64,000 bases of DNA from Lunatimonas salinarum (GCF_017811155.1 NZ_JACVCV010000001.1:186001-250000), one strand, 5' to 3'; shown: positions 44,091 through 53,239, counted from the first letter of the stretch. Numbers and translations: made by a program. Notes: generated by a model not told the origin, from the letters alone.

Positions 44091-45212
44091 ATGAAAAAAT
44101 ACCTATTCGTTGTTACTTGGATAATTAGCCAAGCCTGTTTGGCCCAAACGCCTCCCAATGGTCCGGAAGTAACCGACCTCACTTGGGACAAATTCACCGT
44201 GGAAACGGTCGTAGACAATCTGAAAGTGCCTTGGGGGCTTACTTTCTTGCCGGACGGCAGCATGCTCGTCACCGAGCGAAGCGGCGAAATGATCCATGTG
44301 AAAGATGGTAACAGGACCGAAATCAAGGGAGTCCCGGCGGTGAAAGCTGCCGGACAGGGCGGATTATTGGATGTCATTGCTCATCCTGATTTTGCACAGA
44401 ACGGATGGATCTATTTCTCCTACTCATCGGAAGAGGGATCCGGCGATGGTGCACATACAGCCATTAGCAGGGCTAAGTTAAGTGGCGATCAGTTGACAGA
44501 CCTACAGGTGCTTTACAAAGGGAGTCCAAACAGTAATGCAGGCCACCATTATGGTTCCCGAATCGTTTTTGATGGAAAAGGTCACATCTACTTTTCCATT
44601 GGGGACCGAGGAGACCACCCCAATAATCCCCAGGACATCAAACGCGATGGTGGCAAAATCTACCGCCTACATGAAGACGGACGGATACCAGCTGACAATC
44701 CCTTCGTAGGCACCTCCGGTGCGAAAACAGCCGTCTATTCCTATGGTCACCGAAATCCTCAGGGGATGATCGTACATCCTGAAACCGGTGATGTATGGGT
44801 ACACGAGCATGGTCCCCGGGGTGGCGATGAAATCAACGTAATCAAGAAAGGAGCAAACTACGGTTGGCCGGTAATTTCCTACGGCATCAACTACAATGGT
44901 ACCATATTGACGGAAAAAACCCATGAGCCGGGAATGGAGCAGCCGCTATATTACTGGGTACCCTCCATCGCACCAAGTGGATTGGCTGTGGTAACAAGCA
45001 ACCACTATCCTGAATGGAAAGGAGATATCTTGGTAGGTTCGCTTAGCTTTGCCTACCTCGAAAAACTAACCTTAAGTGGAAATAAAGTGGTGAAGCGAGA
45101 ACGTGTCATCGATGGTTTGGGTCGGGTAAGGAACGTGGTAATAGGACCCGATGGGTATATCTATGCAGGTATCGAAGGCAAGGGAATCGTGAAAGTGGTA
45201 CCTACCAAATAG
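44091..45212 (+). CDS. exported PQQ-dependent sugar dehydrogenase-like protein (GSDH family)
   Basis: 373 residues with a signal peptide ending LAQT. A six-bladed beta-propeller of the soluble glucose/sorbosone dehydrogenase family: VPWGLTFLPDGSMLVTERSG, GQGGLLDVIAHPDFAQNGWIYFSY, NAGHHYGSRIVFDGKGHIYFSIGDRG, YSYGHRNPQGM, and HEHGPRGGDEINVIKKGANYGWPVISYG. These hold the calcium and PQQ contacts and the catalytic-histidine region. It probably oxidises aldoses in the periplasm if PQQ is available; no PQQ biosynthesis genes are in the window. It lies 28 bp upstream of the hexosaminidase gene, so the two are likely cotranscribed. Confidence 0.92.
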   Translation: MKKYLFVVTWIISQACLAQTPPNGPEVTDLTWDKFTVETVVDNLKVPWGLTFLPDGSMLVTERSGEMIHVKDGNRTEIKGVPAVKAAGQGGLLDVIAHPDFAQNGWIYFSYSSEEGSGDGAHTAISRAKLSGDQLTDLQVLYKGSPNSNAGHHYGSRIVFDGKGHIYFSIGDRGDHPNNPQDIKRDGGKIYRLHEDGRIPADNPFVGTSGAKTAVYSYGHRNPQGMIVHPETGDVWVHEHGPRGGDEINVIKKGANYGWPVISYGINYNGTILTEKTHEPGMEQPLYYWVPSIAPSGLAVVTSNHYPEWKGDILVGSLSFAYLEKLTLSGNKVVKRERVIDGLGRVRNVVIGPDGYIYAGIEGKGIVKVVPTK

Positions 45213-45240
45213 TCCCCTTTCTTCCGCTTAGCATCTACCC

Positions 45241-46818
45241 ATGAAGCGAATTATGCTGCTCTTGTTGGTGACTATCCTCAGCACATTCCTCGTTGAGGCC
45301 CAGCAGGAGCCTCCAATTATTCCCCTTCCCGCAGATTTCTCACTAAACGATGGCAACTTTCTGCTCGACCGGGAGGTTGCCATTCGTTTTCCGAACGAGC
45401 TGGCATCAGAGGCTGCCCACTTTCGTCAGGAATTGTTTAGAAAAACGGGCATACCCGTGATTACCCGGTCTGGAACCGATTCACGTATCGAATTGGGGCT
45501 GGATCCTGAGTTGACGGATGCGTACCGACTGTCGATCACTCCTGGCCTGATCCAGGTTATTGGGGCTGATCCCGATCAGGTACACCATGGCCTGGTTTCC
45601 CTTATTCAGTTAGCCGAAAGTTACATGAGCGATAAGCAGGTGGCAGTCATCCCTTCCTGGCAGATCGAAGACCGTGCCGGCTACGGTTGGCGGGGATTGA
45701 TGCTGGACGAATCCCGGTATTTTTTTGGTGTTGAAAAAGTTAAGCAGATTTTGGACTACATGTCCTATTACAAGCTAAACCGCCTTCATTGGCACCTAAC
45801 AGATAGTCCAGGATGGAGAATTGAGATAAAAAAGTACCCCAAATTGGCGCTGGTTGGAGGTATTGGAGATCACCACGACCCAAATAAGCCCAGCGCATTT
45901 TACACTCAGGAAGAGATAAAAGAGATCGTTCGCTACGCCGCAGAACGAAAAATCACCGTGATTCCGGAAATTGACATGCCAGGGCACGCTACGGCCGCCA
46001 ATAGAGCTTATCCGGAGTTTAGCGGAGGCGGATCAGCAGCCTACCCGGAATTCACCTTTCATCCAGGTAAAGAAGCCACCTATACCTACCTGACAGAGGT
46101 ACTACAGGAGGTAAACACGCTCTTTCCCTCCGCAATGATCCACCTGGGTGGTGATGAGGTCAGCTTTGGAAATGAAAAATGGGCAAGCGACCCAGATGTT
46201 AAACGCTTAATGCAACAAGAAGGGCTAAAGGACTTAAAAGCTGTGGAAGATTACTTTATCCAACGAATGGCAGATTCCGTCCTTCACATGGGAAGCAAGG
46301 TGTTGGCTTGGGACGAAATGGCTGACGCTACCCTTTCCAAATCCGAAAGTATCATTTTCTGGTGGCGACACGACAGACCCGAGCAACTTGAACTGGCACT
46401 CAAAAACGGGTATGCCACGGTGGTCTGTCCCCGAATCCCCTACTACTTTGATTTCGTTCAGGAGGATTTCCATCAATTTGGCCGAAAATGGGCAGGTGCC
46501 ACTGCACCGCTGCAAGCTGCCTACGAGTTTTCGTTGGATGATCTACCCATTTCCTCGGATTTCGACAAGGATCTCATTCTCGGACTGCAGGCAAACTTAT
46601 GGACGGAAACCGTACACAACAGTCAGCGGATCGACTTCCTGCTGTTTCCGCGGATCGCTGCACTGGCAGAGGCCGCATGGACACCGGCAGGGGCGAAAAA
46701 GTTTGCGGATTTCATGCTTAGGTTAGACGGTCATTTACCTCGTTATGAGCGGGATGGCATCTATTTTTATCATCCAAGGCAGCCTGAATACCATCCTGAG
46801 CCGGTGTATAGGCCTTGA
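45241..46818 (+). CDS. beta-N-acetylhexosaminidase, GH20
   Basis: 525 residues with a signal peptide (MKRIMLLLLVTILSTFLVEAQ). The N-terminal GH20b domain (about 25-145) is followed by the catalytic barrel with RGLMLDESRYFFG, LHWHLTDSPGWRIEI, VIPEIDMPGHA and the catalytic pair D305-E306 in HLGGDEV. Tryptophan-rich segments near 365-372 (FWWRHD) and LQANLWTE complete the sugar site. It removes terminal GlcNAc or GalNAc from glycans in the periplasm or outside. It follows the sugar dehydrogenase by 28 bp and is convergent with the bicupin gene. Confidence 0.96.
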   Translation: MKRIMLLLLVTILSTFLVEAQQEPPIIPLPADFSLNDGNFLLDREVAIRFPNELASEAAHFRQELFRKTGIPVITRSGTDSRIELGLDPELTDAYRLSITPGLIQVIGADPDQVHHGLVSLIQLAESYMSDKQVAVIPSWQIEDRAGYGWRGLMLDESRYFFGVEKVKQILDYMSYYKLNRLHWHLTDSPGWRIEIKKYPKLALVGGIGDHHDPNKPSAFYTQEEIKEIVRYAAERKITVIPEIDMPGHATAANRAYPEFSGGGSAAYPEFTFHPGKEATYTYLTEVLQEVNTLFPSAMIHLGGDEVSFGNEKWASDPDVKRLMQQEGLKDLKAVEDYFIQRMADSVLHMGSKVLAWDEMADATLSKSESIIFWWRHDRPEQLELALKNGYATVVCPRIPYYFDFVQEDFHQFGRKWAGATAPLQAAYEFSLDDLPISSDFDKDLILGLQANLWTETVHNSQRIDFLLFPRIAALAEAAWTPAGAKKFADFMLRLDGHLPRYERDGIYFYHPRQPEYHPEPVYRP

Positions 46819-46826
46819 CATTTCCT

Positions 46827-47774
46827 CTATTTGATCACCTGAAAAGCAGACGCCTGCCTATTGAACGGCAAGGCGTCTTCATTGCGTAGGTTGAAACGCT
46901 CGTTGATCTGACGTATTAGATGATCCACTCCAAACTCGGATCCTGGAATAAACCCTGGGACAGTAATCACTTGGGCCAATAACCCGCCAAACCCCCGGTG
47001 CATGACCCCTCTAGGCAAGTAAACCAGATCACCTACATCCAAAGAATACGATTTGAACAGATCTTTGGTCTGCTCTAGGGTTATCTTATCGGGCCGGGAA
47101 AGTAAATGTACCTTTTCCGAAGTAATCAATTTGGCTCCTGGTAGCACCATTTGCACCAAGTAAAACTCATCGAAACCTATGTCCACCGGGTGGTAATGGC
47201 TAAATGAATCCATAATTCGCACACGATGCGCATTGATCGCATGGTACACATACTCCCCTACCTCCTTTTTCCAAGTAAGCAGAATACGGCGGTACGCATT
47301 CGTTTCCGTGGCACATCCACCTGGTTCGTCCGTAATGTTGGGATCCCAGTCAGGCCGTATAAAGGCAGGAATATGATCTGCCGGCTTTTCCGGAATGGTA
47401 AAAACCAACATGCTCAACAGGCTATCTGCTTTCATGGTTTCACCGTTTTGAAGCATGATGATATCGCCGACAGATACCTTACTGGAGCGTTCCCCGCCTT
47501 GTGCGTCGAAGATCGTGGCAGTACCTCCTCCCTCCTGCAAAAACACCACCTGCGTGAGCTCTTTTGACCCGAGAGACATGGACCTATCCACATAGTGAAG
47601 GTCATATCCCGGATTTCGCTTTCTAAATTCCGCTTGTATTTCAGCCAGGCCCTCGTGATTGGCCTGTGAAAGTTTTGCTATTTTTATCTGTTCCTCTTGG
47701 GCAAAAACCGGGTTTACGTGGTTTAGAAACACGTAAACACCAAATACCAAGAGCACTTTCAATCGCTTTTCCAC
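46827..47774 (-). CDS. exported bicupin protein
   Basis: 315 residues with a signal peptide (cleavage near VFAQ). Two cupin barrels: the first (about 50-130) lacks a clear metal triad, and the second (about 180-290) has H193-x-H195-x7-E203 and H259 in LPRGVMHRG, the usual metal ligands. The substrate is unknown; cupins with this architecture include dioxygenases and isomerases. It is divergent from the YggS-like operon across 188 bp in which I see no strong promoter. Confidence 0.8.
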   Translation of the reverse strand: MEKRLKVLLVFGVYVFLNHVNPVFAQEEQIKIAKLSQANHEGLAEIQAEFRKRNPGYDLHYVDRSMSLGSKELTQVVFLQEGGGTATIFDAQGGERSSKVSVGDIIMLQNGETMKADSLLSMLVFTIPEKPADHIPAFIRPDWDPNITDEPGGCATETNAYRRILLTWKKEVGEYVYHAINAHRVRIMDSFSHYHPVDIGFDEFYLVQMVLPGAKLITSEKVHLLSRPDKITLEQTKDLFKSYSLDVGDLVYLPRGVMHRGFGGLLAQVITVPGFIPGSEFGVDHLIRQINERFNLRNEDALPFNRQASAFQVIK

Positions 47775-47962
47775 TTTGTTATGTACGTTTTACCTACTGA
47801 TTGGTTAACCTTATGACAGTCATCCAGCAGGCATCATTTTCCCTTTTCTACCTTTTGAATAACTGAAAAAATGCTTAATTTTCCAAGTGTAGCCTTACGA
47901 TCTGTTTGATTAAGCTGATAGTTGGGCTCCTTTTATATTCTATAACAGCTTAATACAGTAAA

Positions 47963-48652
47963 ATGCCGTACCCACTACGTGCGCCTCAGCCTGCGAGGCG
48001 TTTGAGGGATAATTACCTGCGTTTCATGGAGCAGCCCGAAATCCGTGACTTTACCGACCGGGGAGGCGTCGTCTGCCTTGCCTGCAATGGCAGACCTGTC
48101 GAAGATTTATGTGCACTGGCTGAACTTGGCCACACCACTTTTGGCGAAAAGTATGTACAAGAGGGCCTACCAAAATTGAAGCAGCTTCAAGCTCGCTTTC
48201 CTAACGTACGCAGGCAATATTTCGGAAAGCTACAAACCAATAAGATCAAACGGGTTATCCAATACTTCGACCATGTAGAATCGGTTGCCTCGGAGCGGGA
48301 AATAGACCATCTAAAAAAGCATCTCTCTTCCTACGCCGAAGAAGCGAAAAGAACTTTTTTCCTGGAAGTCAATATTGGGCAGGAACCTCAAAAAAATGGT
48401 GTCCTACCTCCATATGCCAGACACTTGCTCGACTATGCAACCGAAAACGGACTGCCCATTGACGGGCTGATGGGCATTCCGCCCAAAGGGTTGGATCCAA
48501 AACCCTTCTTTGGTTCGTTGAGAAAACTGGCAGATCAATTGCACCTTCCGGGTTGCCAAATGGGGTTCTCAAGAGACTATAAGGAAGCCATTGCGTTGGG
48601 ATCTACCCATATTCGGATCGGAACACTGGTATTTGAAGGAACCTGTGCATGA
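47963..48652 (+). CDS. YggS/PLPBP-like protein lacking the PLP lysine
   Basis: 229 residues aligning without gaps around the cofactor site to the YggS family of PLP-homeostasis proteins (alanine racemase N-terminal fold). Conserved segments are FGEKYVQEGLPKL, FGKLQTNKIKRVIQYFDHVESV, LEVNIGQEPQKNGV, and MGFSRDYKEAIALGSTHIRIGTLVFEG. The cofactor motif S-K-T-K-P is replaced by C41-N42-G-R-P45, so the Schiff-base lysine is Asn42. PLP cannot be bound covalently. The stop overlaps the start of the LicD-family gene (ATGA). The tight operon with two phospho-polyol transfer genes is unexpected for YggS and suggests a repurposed scaffold. Confidence 0.85.
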   Translation: MPYPLRAPQPARRLRDNYLRFMEQPEIRDFTDRGGVVCLACNGRPVEDLCALAELGHTTFGEKYVQEGLPKLKQLQARFPNVRRQYFGKLQTNKIKRVIQYFDHVESVASEREIDHLKKHLSSYAEEAKRTFFLEVNIGQEPQKNGVLPPYARHLLDYATENGLPIDGLMGIPPKGLDPKPFFGSLRKLADQLHLPGCQMGFSRDYKEAIALGSTHIRIGTLVFEGTCA

Positions 48653-49605
48653 TCTTACCAAAAAGCCAAATCTACCAGTACATACGAAAGACCTACCGGG
48701 CTGTCTTACCGATCATCCCCGGGGTTCTTTTGGATGCCATGGTGCTGATAACCGCCAAAAAGTGGAGTCAATTTGTAAGCATGTTTATACTTGAAGTACT
48801 ATTTTTTTCGGGTAAACAGGAAGATGCCGAGCGATTGGTAGGCTTATGGGTTCACAAATTCCTCTCGAAAAGAACCGACCCGTTTGATCAATTCCCTGTC
48901 GGTGCACCCACAAAGATGCCGCCATCGCAGAGATCTGTTTCGTTTGCATCAGTACTTAGCCGATTCTACGAAGCCGTTGCCCCGCTGCAATCCCAACCCT
49001 TTTTGGCATTTGGGACCCTTCTGGGCTACGTAAGGGAAAAGGATTTCATCCAATGGGATAAGGACATTGATATCGGGTTTTTCAAGGAAACAGTGGATCT
49101 AGCGAAATTGAAGCGTGGCCTAAGACGGGCCGGTTTTCGAATCGTGGAAGACAGTAGCGATGGTTCTCCCTATAAACTCAAATGCCAATTCGGCAACTCC
49201 CCCTTGGTAGAAGTGGTGCTATTTGGGATGGAAAACGGACACTGCATCACCTATGGAGCTGTCATGGGGCAATTTATAAAACGCTACCGAAAGCCGTTCA
49301 GGTTAAAAGCGGTTCCGTTTCTGGAGACCACTGTGTATGTCCCGGATCCTCCTGAGGAATTTCTAACCGAGAACTACGGAAATTGGCAGCATCCCCAGCC
49401 CATTTACAGCCACATTTTCCACTCAGAGTTAACCGATTATAATTCATCCATTATACGCTTTTATGCCAAGCGCACCTTTTGTGCTCACCTTTTGGAAGGA
49501 AATGCCCTCAAAATTACGCACTTCTTGGAGCTCTTTGTACATAAGTACCCCAATGATCCTTTTTGGACTGTACTTCAAAAACGACTAACCCCGTTCCTGC
49601 CATGA
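48649..49605 (+). CDS. LicD/FKTN-family nucleotidyltransferase-fold protein
   Basis: 318 residues. The core signature FLAFGTLLGYVREKDFIQWDKDIDIGF at about 118-144 has the three metal-binding aspartates D137, D139 and D141 of the LicD/fukutin family. Those proteins move phosphocholine or phospho-polyols (for example ribitol or glycerol phosphate from a CDP-activated donor) onto glycans. A downstream segment SPYKLKCQFGNSPLVEVVLFG fits the second half of the fold. N-terminal residues 1-60 are partly hydrophobic. ATGA overlaps join it to both neighbours, the Lys-less YggS-like gene and a cytidylyltransferase that could make its CDP-donor. Confidence 0.85.
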   Translation: MILPKSQIYQYIRKTYRAVLPIIPGVLLDAMVLITAKKWSQFVSMFILEVLFFSGKQEDAERLVGLWVHKFLSKRTDPFDQFPVGAPTKMPPSQRSVSFASVLSRFYEAVAPLQSQPFLAFGTLLGYVREKDFIQWDKDIDIGFFKETVDLAKLKRGLRRAGFRIVEDSSDGSPYKLKCQFGNSPLVEVVLFGMENGHCITYGAVMGQFIKRYRKPFRLKAVPFLETTVYVPDPPEEFLTENYGNWQHPQPIYSHIFHSELTDYNSSIIRFYAKRTFCAHLLEGNALKITHFLELFVHKYPNDPFWTVLQKRLTPFLP

Positions 49606-50021
49606 TAACTGTTTATGCTAAAATGGTCGCTGACCTTTTCCACCCCGGACATGTGGCCTTTCTAAAAAGAGCCCGCGAATTGGGAGACCGTCTCGTGGTA
49701 CACGTTGTTTCCGATGAACGGGTAGCGAAAGCTAAACGGAAGCCCATTATGACCCAGCAGGAAAGGATGGCCGTATTGGGCGCTTGCCGATTTGTGGATG
49801 AGGTACGCTCAGATGGGCCAAGAGAGGTAAGTGATGCCTTTTTGGATGATCATGGGTTTGATCTTTTCGCCTACGGGTATTCGGACGAGCGTGAACGGAA
49901 CACCAAAGCCTACGAATACCGAAACATCTCATCCGAACGTATCCGTATTATACCCTACAGCACGGAGATTTCCACCACCCTACTTATTCAGCGGGTAAAA
50001 ACGCTGCTTTCCACGGAATGA
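49602..50021 (+). CDS. glycerol-3-phosphate cytidylyltransferase-like protein (TagD/GCT family)
   Basis: 139 residues from the ATG of MITVYAKMVADLFHPGH; 13 upstream codons in frame lie inside the LicD gene. The HxGH motif H14-P-G-H17 and the C-terminal STEISTTLLIQ (I-S-T-T at 123-126) are the CTP-binding motifs. The family makes CDP-glycerol or related CDP-polyols, or CDP-ethanolamine/choline in other members. With the LicD-like protein it suggests synthesis and transfer of a CDP-activated phospho-polyol or phospho-amine onto a surface glycan or lipid. Start and stop are coupled by an ATGA overlap with licD. Confidence 0.88.
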   Translation: MITVYAKMVADLFHPGHVAFLKRARELGDRLVVHVVSDERVAKAKRKPIMTQQERMAVLGACRFVDEVRSDGPREVSDAFLDDHGFDLFAYGYSDERERNTKAYEYRNISSERIRIIPYSTEISTTLLIQRVKTLLSTE

Positions 50022-50042
50022 TATGGGCGAAAAGACGCTCTC

Positions 50043-50438
50043 CTATAGATTCACTTCACGCCTTCCAAAAACAACCAACGCGAAAACATAGGCCAATAGA
50101 AAGACAATGACAAGGAGACTGAGGGATTCATCATACCTAAACCGAAATACCTCAAGCCAAACCAGCAGTTGGAGAATCAAAAACGACATCCCCACTACCC
50201 AAAGCGGCTTGGCTATTTTCACCTTACTTTCAAAACCTGTTATATCCAGTGGTTTTTGAGGTAGAGGCTCAGCGGTGTTTGATCGTAAAAACCTAACCAG
50301 GGCATACCAAAATCCGGCACCCATGAACAATACGGCCAGGATAGGAACTAGCTTGTATTCCCCCGGGCTTACATACACGTAGATCAAAATGCCCACTACC
50401 CAGAGCGGGATGAGAAATGAAACATAATTTAGCCTCAT
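50043..50438 (-). CDS. four-helix membrane protein, unknown
   Basis: 131 residues from the ATG of MRLNYVSFLIPLW (the frame opens eight codons earlier). Four hydrophobic segments, with the loop TAEPLPQKPLDITGFESKVK between the second and third. Residues 3-12 and 79-88 share the pattern PLWVVG, so the protein looks like an internal duplication of a two-helix unit. No family is recognised. It lies 63 bp downstream of the gene at 50502 on the same strand and is convergent with the cytidylyltransferase. Confidence 0.65.
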   Translation of the reverse strand: MRLNYVSFLIPLWVVGILIYVYVSPGEYKLVPILAVLFMGAGFWYALVRFLRSNTAEPLPQKPLDITGFESKVKIAKPLWVVGMSFLILQLLVWLEVFRFRYDESLSLLVIVFLLAYVFALVVFGRREVNL

Positions 50439-50501
50439 AATCGTTTCTAAAAAAACTCCCAACTTACTACAACCAGGGCCCTAGATAACCCGCACTATTT
50501 G

Positions 50502-50801
50502 CTAGCCCAACCTCATATAGTAGACCGCCACAACCACCAATGCCAGGTTAATCAATAGCCGAACCCCAGCCCAAACCTTGGCCCTTTTCGGATAGGCCTT
50601 AGACTCGGAGCCCAAATCGTATATCAGCTTACCAATCAACAGAATGTTTACTGCCAACAACGCCAGCACACCATACCACAGAACAAAGGGCCATTCGAAA
50701 ATGCGTATCAGTCCGGAAAATACGTACGCCGACATAGTTAGCACGCTGGTATTGCTTTGCAGTTCGTTCGGGTGGAAAAAAGAGGTATTTTTAGCTTTCA
50801 T
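50502..50801 (-). CDS. small three-helix membrane protein, unknown
   Basis: 99 residues from the ATG of MKAKNTSFFHPNEL, with three hydrophobic segments. I prefer this start to an ATG five codons upstream because an exact -7 element TATATTTG (minus strand, 50814-50821) overlaps the longer start and would begin transcription about 6 nt before this codon. No family is recognised. A 12-bp palindrome lies just upstream of the -7 element. Confidence 0.65.
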   Translation of the reverse strand: MKAKNTSFFHPNELQSNTSVLTMSAYVFSGLIRIFEWPFVLWYGVLALLAVNILLIGKLIYDLGSESKAYPKRAKVWAGVRLLINLALVVVAVYYMRLG

Positions 50802-50813
50802 CGTCTTAGTACG

Positions 50814-50855
50814 CAAATATATTTCCGACTCACTGAAAAAAAATTTCAGTGAGTC
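50814..50855 (-). promoter_or_regulatory. promoter TATATTTG with upstream palindrome CACTGAAA...TTTCAGTG
   Basis: GACTCACTGAAA and TTTCAGTGAGTC (50827-50838, 50844-50855) form a perfect 12-bp inverted repeat around a 5-bp A/T loop. Nine bp after the near CAGTG comes TATATTTG (50821-50814 on the minus strand), an exact TAnnTTTG. The same palindrome core and the same 9-bp spacing recur at 60191-60227. It is probably an operator lying over the -33 region; it also lies downstream of the restriction gene, but no U-tract follows, so a terminator is less likely. Confidence 0.5.
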
Positions 50856-50986
50856 TCCTATTATTTATTTCCTCCAAACCTATCAACCAACTCAACATAC
50901 GATAATACTATCGGTAGGGAAAAAAAGGGCTTTAGCAATACGATATAAAAGCCGAAAAAACGGATAGAAATCCGCGATCTATCCCC

Positions 50987-51829
50987 CTAAATATTCAGTT
51001 CCAGCTTTATCTGTTTCAAATCAGACAATAAGTCTTCTTTCATCTGCTGGGTATAGATTCGATAAATAGATCCAAGATTTTGATATTCTATAAGTCGTTC
51101 GAAATCTCGCATGCGTGCCATCCATGTTACACCGTCCGTTACCAGAAAAAAATAGGTATCGCTTCGTTTCTCAGCAATGATTCGACGAACATCGCCAATT
51201 ACGTCGCTTTGCTTACTTCCCGTTGCACCATAGGCTTTGACCTCGATTACTATGCTCGGATGTTGGGTCGATGGGATGCAGAAATCAGCTTTGGCGGTGG
51301 TAAGTCCCGTTGCGCCAACAAAACTTTTTCTAACCTCATATTGATCAAAAACTTCAACGACCAATTTCTCCACAAAATCTTCCAGGTTTTTACCTCTTCG
51401 TTGACCCTTTATCGCGCTTCCCCTTCCGATCTTTAGACGTTCCTGAACAACCTCCTTCCAAGTATAGTCTCTAGACATAAGCCTGTCGAGCGCTTCCAAC
51501 AACCCGAAATCTTCCAGCCTTTTAACATATTGATCGGGATCCTTCTTAAAAGCAGTTTTGCCATGACCACTCTCGCTGTCATAAAAAATGCCTTTCAGTG
51601 TTTCCGTGAACTCATCCTTCGAAAGTTCAAGAACCAACCTAAACAAAGTGATCGCAGCTTCAAAGTTTTGTTCCAGTAAATCGATTAAGTCACTAGCCTT
51701 CACTTGGCTATTGACCGCGAATTTGGACAGTATATCAATAAAATTTTCGGAAAACTCATCCTGCCAATCTGTCGCTACAACCCCGAGCTTTGGGATGAGT
51801 TCATTTTTTGTTTGTTTGTGCCGCTGCAT
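50987..51829 (-). CDS. Type II restriction endonuclease, PD-(D/E)xK (DpnII-like)
   Basis: 280 residues. The nuclease core is ADFCIPSTQHPSIVIEVKAYGATGSK with D182, E196 and K198 as the D-x13-E-x-K metal site. GQRRGKNLEDFVEKLV before it resembles the region preceding the core in DpnII-type enzymes. Recognition sequence unknown. It follows the adenine methyltransferase by 2 bp in an operon led by a small helix-turn-helix regulator, the classical order for controller-dependent restriction-modification. The codons and AT content differ from flanking housekeeping genes, consistent with transfer. Confidence 0.8.
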   Translation of the reverse strand: MQRHKQTKNELIPKLGVVATDWQDEFSENFIDILSKFAVNSQVKASDLIDLLEQNFEAAITLFRLVLELSKDEFTETLKGIFYDSESGHGKTAFKKDPDQYVKRLEDFGLLEALDRLMSRDYTWKEVVQERLKIGRGSAIKGQRRGKNLEDFVEKLVVEVFDQYEVRKSFVGATGLTTAKADFCIPSTQHPSIVIEVKAYGATGSKQSDVIGDVRRIIAEKRSDTYFFLVTDGVTWMARMRDFERLIEYQNLGSIYRIYTQQMKEDLLSDLKQIKLELNI

Positions 51830-51831
51830 CT

Positions 51832-52905
51832 CTATTCCCTACCAATGATTAAAAACTCGCTGACTTTTGACCTCGATACGGTTGAATGATTACCAAAATG
51901 ATATTTATGCGGCTTTGTCCTTACTTCAATGTTTGTTTTGTGATTCTTCATAATTGCGGCCAAGGTCTCTAAATCAGGGTAAGCATTAGAGGAATAAGAG
52001 AGAACTAAGGTGCTTTGCGCAAATTTCCCAAACATCTGATCAAATGCCTCAATCGCCGTTTTCCTGTAAGAAAACGGTGTGAATTTCTTTTTGATTTTCT
52101 TCACTTTTGTATTCTCCATTATCTCCTCACCGACCCAGTATTTGGACAACCCTTCCAAAAAATGGTATCTCTTGGTATAGCAATTATCATCTGACGATGG
52201 CACATAGGGCGGATCCATATATACCAAATCCGGCTTGTATAGTTTTTCGCTAAAATCAAATACGTTCCCATTAAAAGAGGCATTCTTCTTTCCGTTATCA
52301 AAAACTGTAGCATTGTATGCCGCCACTTGCTCAATAAAATGGGACTCCATTGATAGTTGCAAATCCCGCCTTCCGTCGTTGTACTTATCCAGATTGCCAG
52401 AGATGGTGAATACACCTCTGGGTTGCTTCTTCAGGCATGACCTAAACAATGCTGTGTACGCCAACGCCTGTTTGTAGGGCGACGATAGACAACGGATGTT
52501 GTGACTAACTTTATCCAGAAATACCAAGTCATCTTTATCGTAAAACACCTTGTCAAAAGTCCGCTGAATAAAATCATCCGCGTGACCATCCATATTCAAA
52601 AGACTTTCCAGGTCATTCTCATCCAATTGATCTACGTTGTTTTCAATCACGGCTTTTGAAATGACCGAAGAAAAATGAAGAAAATCATTTGAATAAACTT
52701 TCTTGTTCATGGACTTCAACAAAAAAGAAACAACACCAGATCCTGAAAAGGCATCAAGAGCTGACTCAAATTCCAAGGAACTAAAAGTTTCATAAATCCA
52801 CGGAATCAGTTTGTATTTGCTCCCCATATACCTCAGAAGTGGATAGCTCCGCATTCTATTTGAATCCACCTGTTCATTGAGATCGGGTATAAAAAGCTGC
52901 TCCAT
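51832..52905 (-). CDS. DNA adenine-N6 methyltransferase (D12 class), R-M partner
   Basis: 357 residues. Motif X-type RYMGSKYKLIPWI (25-37) and AdoMet motif I DAFSGSG (51-57) are followed by the catalytic DPPY at 231-234. The D12 alpha class methylates adenine at N6. It protects host sites from the endonuclease encoded 2 bp downstream. The upstream controller-like gene is 3 bp away, so all three form one transcript. It might modify an asymmetric site, as do some D12 enzymes of Type IIS systems, but this is not shown by sequence. Confidence 0.88.
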   Translation of the reverse strand: MEQLFIPDLNEQVDSNRMRSYPLLRYMGSKYKLIPWIYETFSSLEFESALDAFSGSGVVSFLLKSMNKKVYSNDFLHFSSVISKAVIENNVDQLDENDLESLLNMDGHADDFIQRTFDKVFYDKDDLVFLDKVSHNIRCLSSPYKQALAYTALFRSCLKKQPRGVFTISGNLDKYNDGRRDLQLSMESHFIEQVAAYNATVFDNGKKNASFNGNVFDFSEKLYKPDLVYMDPPYVPSSDDNCYTKRYHFLEGLSKYWVGEEIMENTKVKKIKKKFTPFSYRKTAIEAFDQMFGKFAQSTLVLSYSSNAYPDLETLAAIMKNHKTNIEVRTKPHKYHFGNHSTVSRSKVSEFLIIGRE

Positions 52906-52908
52906 AGG

Positions 52909-53232
52909 TTAAAAATTAAGTAGGCTTTGTTTTGCTCCTTTGTTTCTGATATACCTCGCTTGTTCTTCCGCGACAGCAAAGACGTTTTCTGAACACTGAT
53001 ATTTATGGGCTTGTTCAATTAGAATATCCGCCACATAGCGCTCCTTAGTCGTCTGATAATCCAAGGAAAAATAGTCTACCAACCCCCCAAGTTTCGAAAA
53101 TGGAAATTTCTTTTTCCCTCTTTCTATTTTGCTGATGTCGGTATAAGGAAGATCTAAATCTTTGGCCAACCTGTCCTGCGTTAGCCCCTTTAATTCCCTT
53201 TGTTTCCTCAAAAATTCACCAAAAGTTGACAT
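52909..53232 (-). CDS. XRE-type helix-turn-helix regulator, controller-like protein of the R-M operon
   Basis: 107 residues from the ATG of MSTFGEFLRKQRELKGLTQ; the frame is open 30 codons further but only through AT-rich promoter sequence. The HTH spans about 5-58 (LTQDRLAKDLDLPYTDISKIERGKKKFP). A C-terminal helical tail follows (residues 60-107). It precedes the methyltransferase by 3 bp. A direct repeat ACTTGA, 15 bp apart, lies 8-28 bp upstream of its start codon and is a likely binding site. It may delay or limit nuclease expression as C-proteins do. Confidence 0.82.
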   Translation of the reverse strand: MSTFGEFLRKQRELKGLTQDRLAKDLDLPYTDISKIERGKKKFPFSKLGGLVDYFSLDYQTTKERYVADILIEQAHKYQCSENVFAVAEEQARYIRNKGAKQSLLNF

Positions 53233-53239
53233 TTCAATC

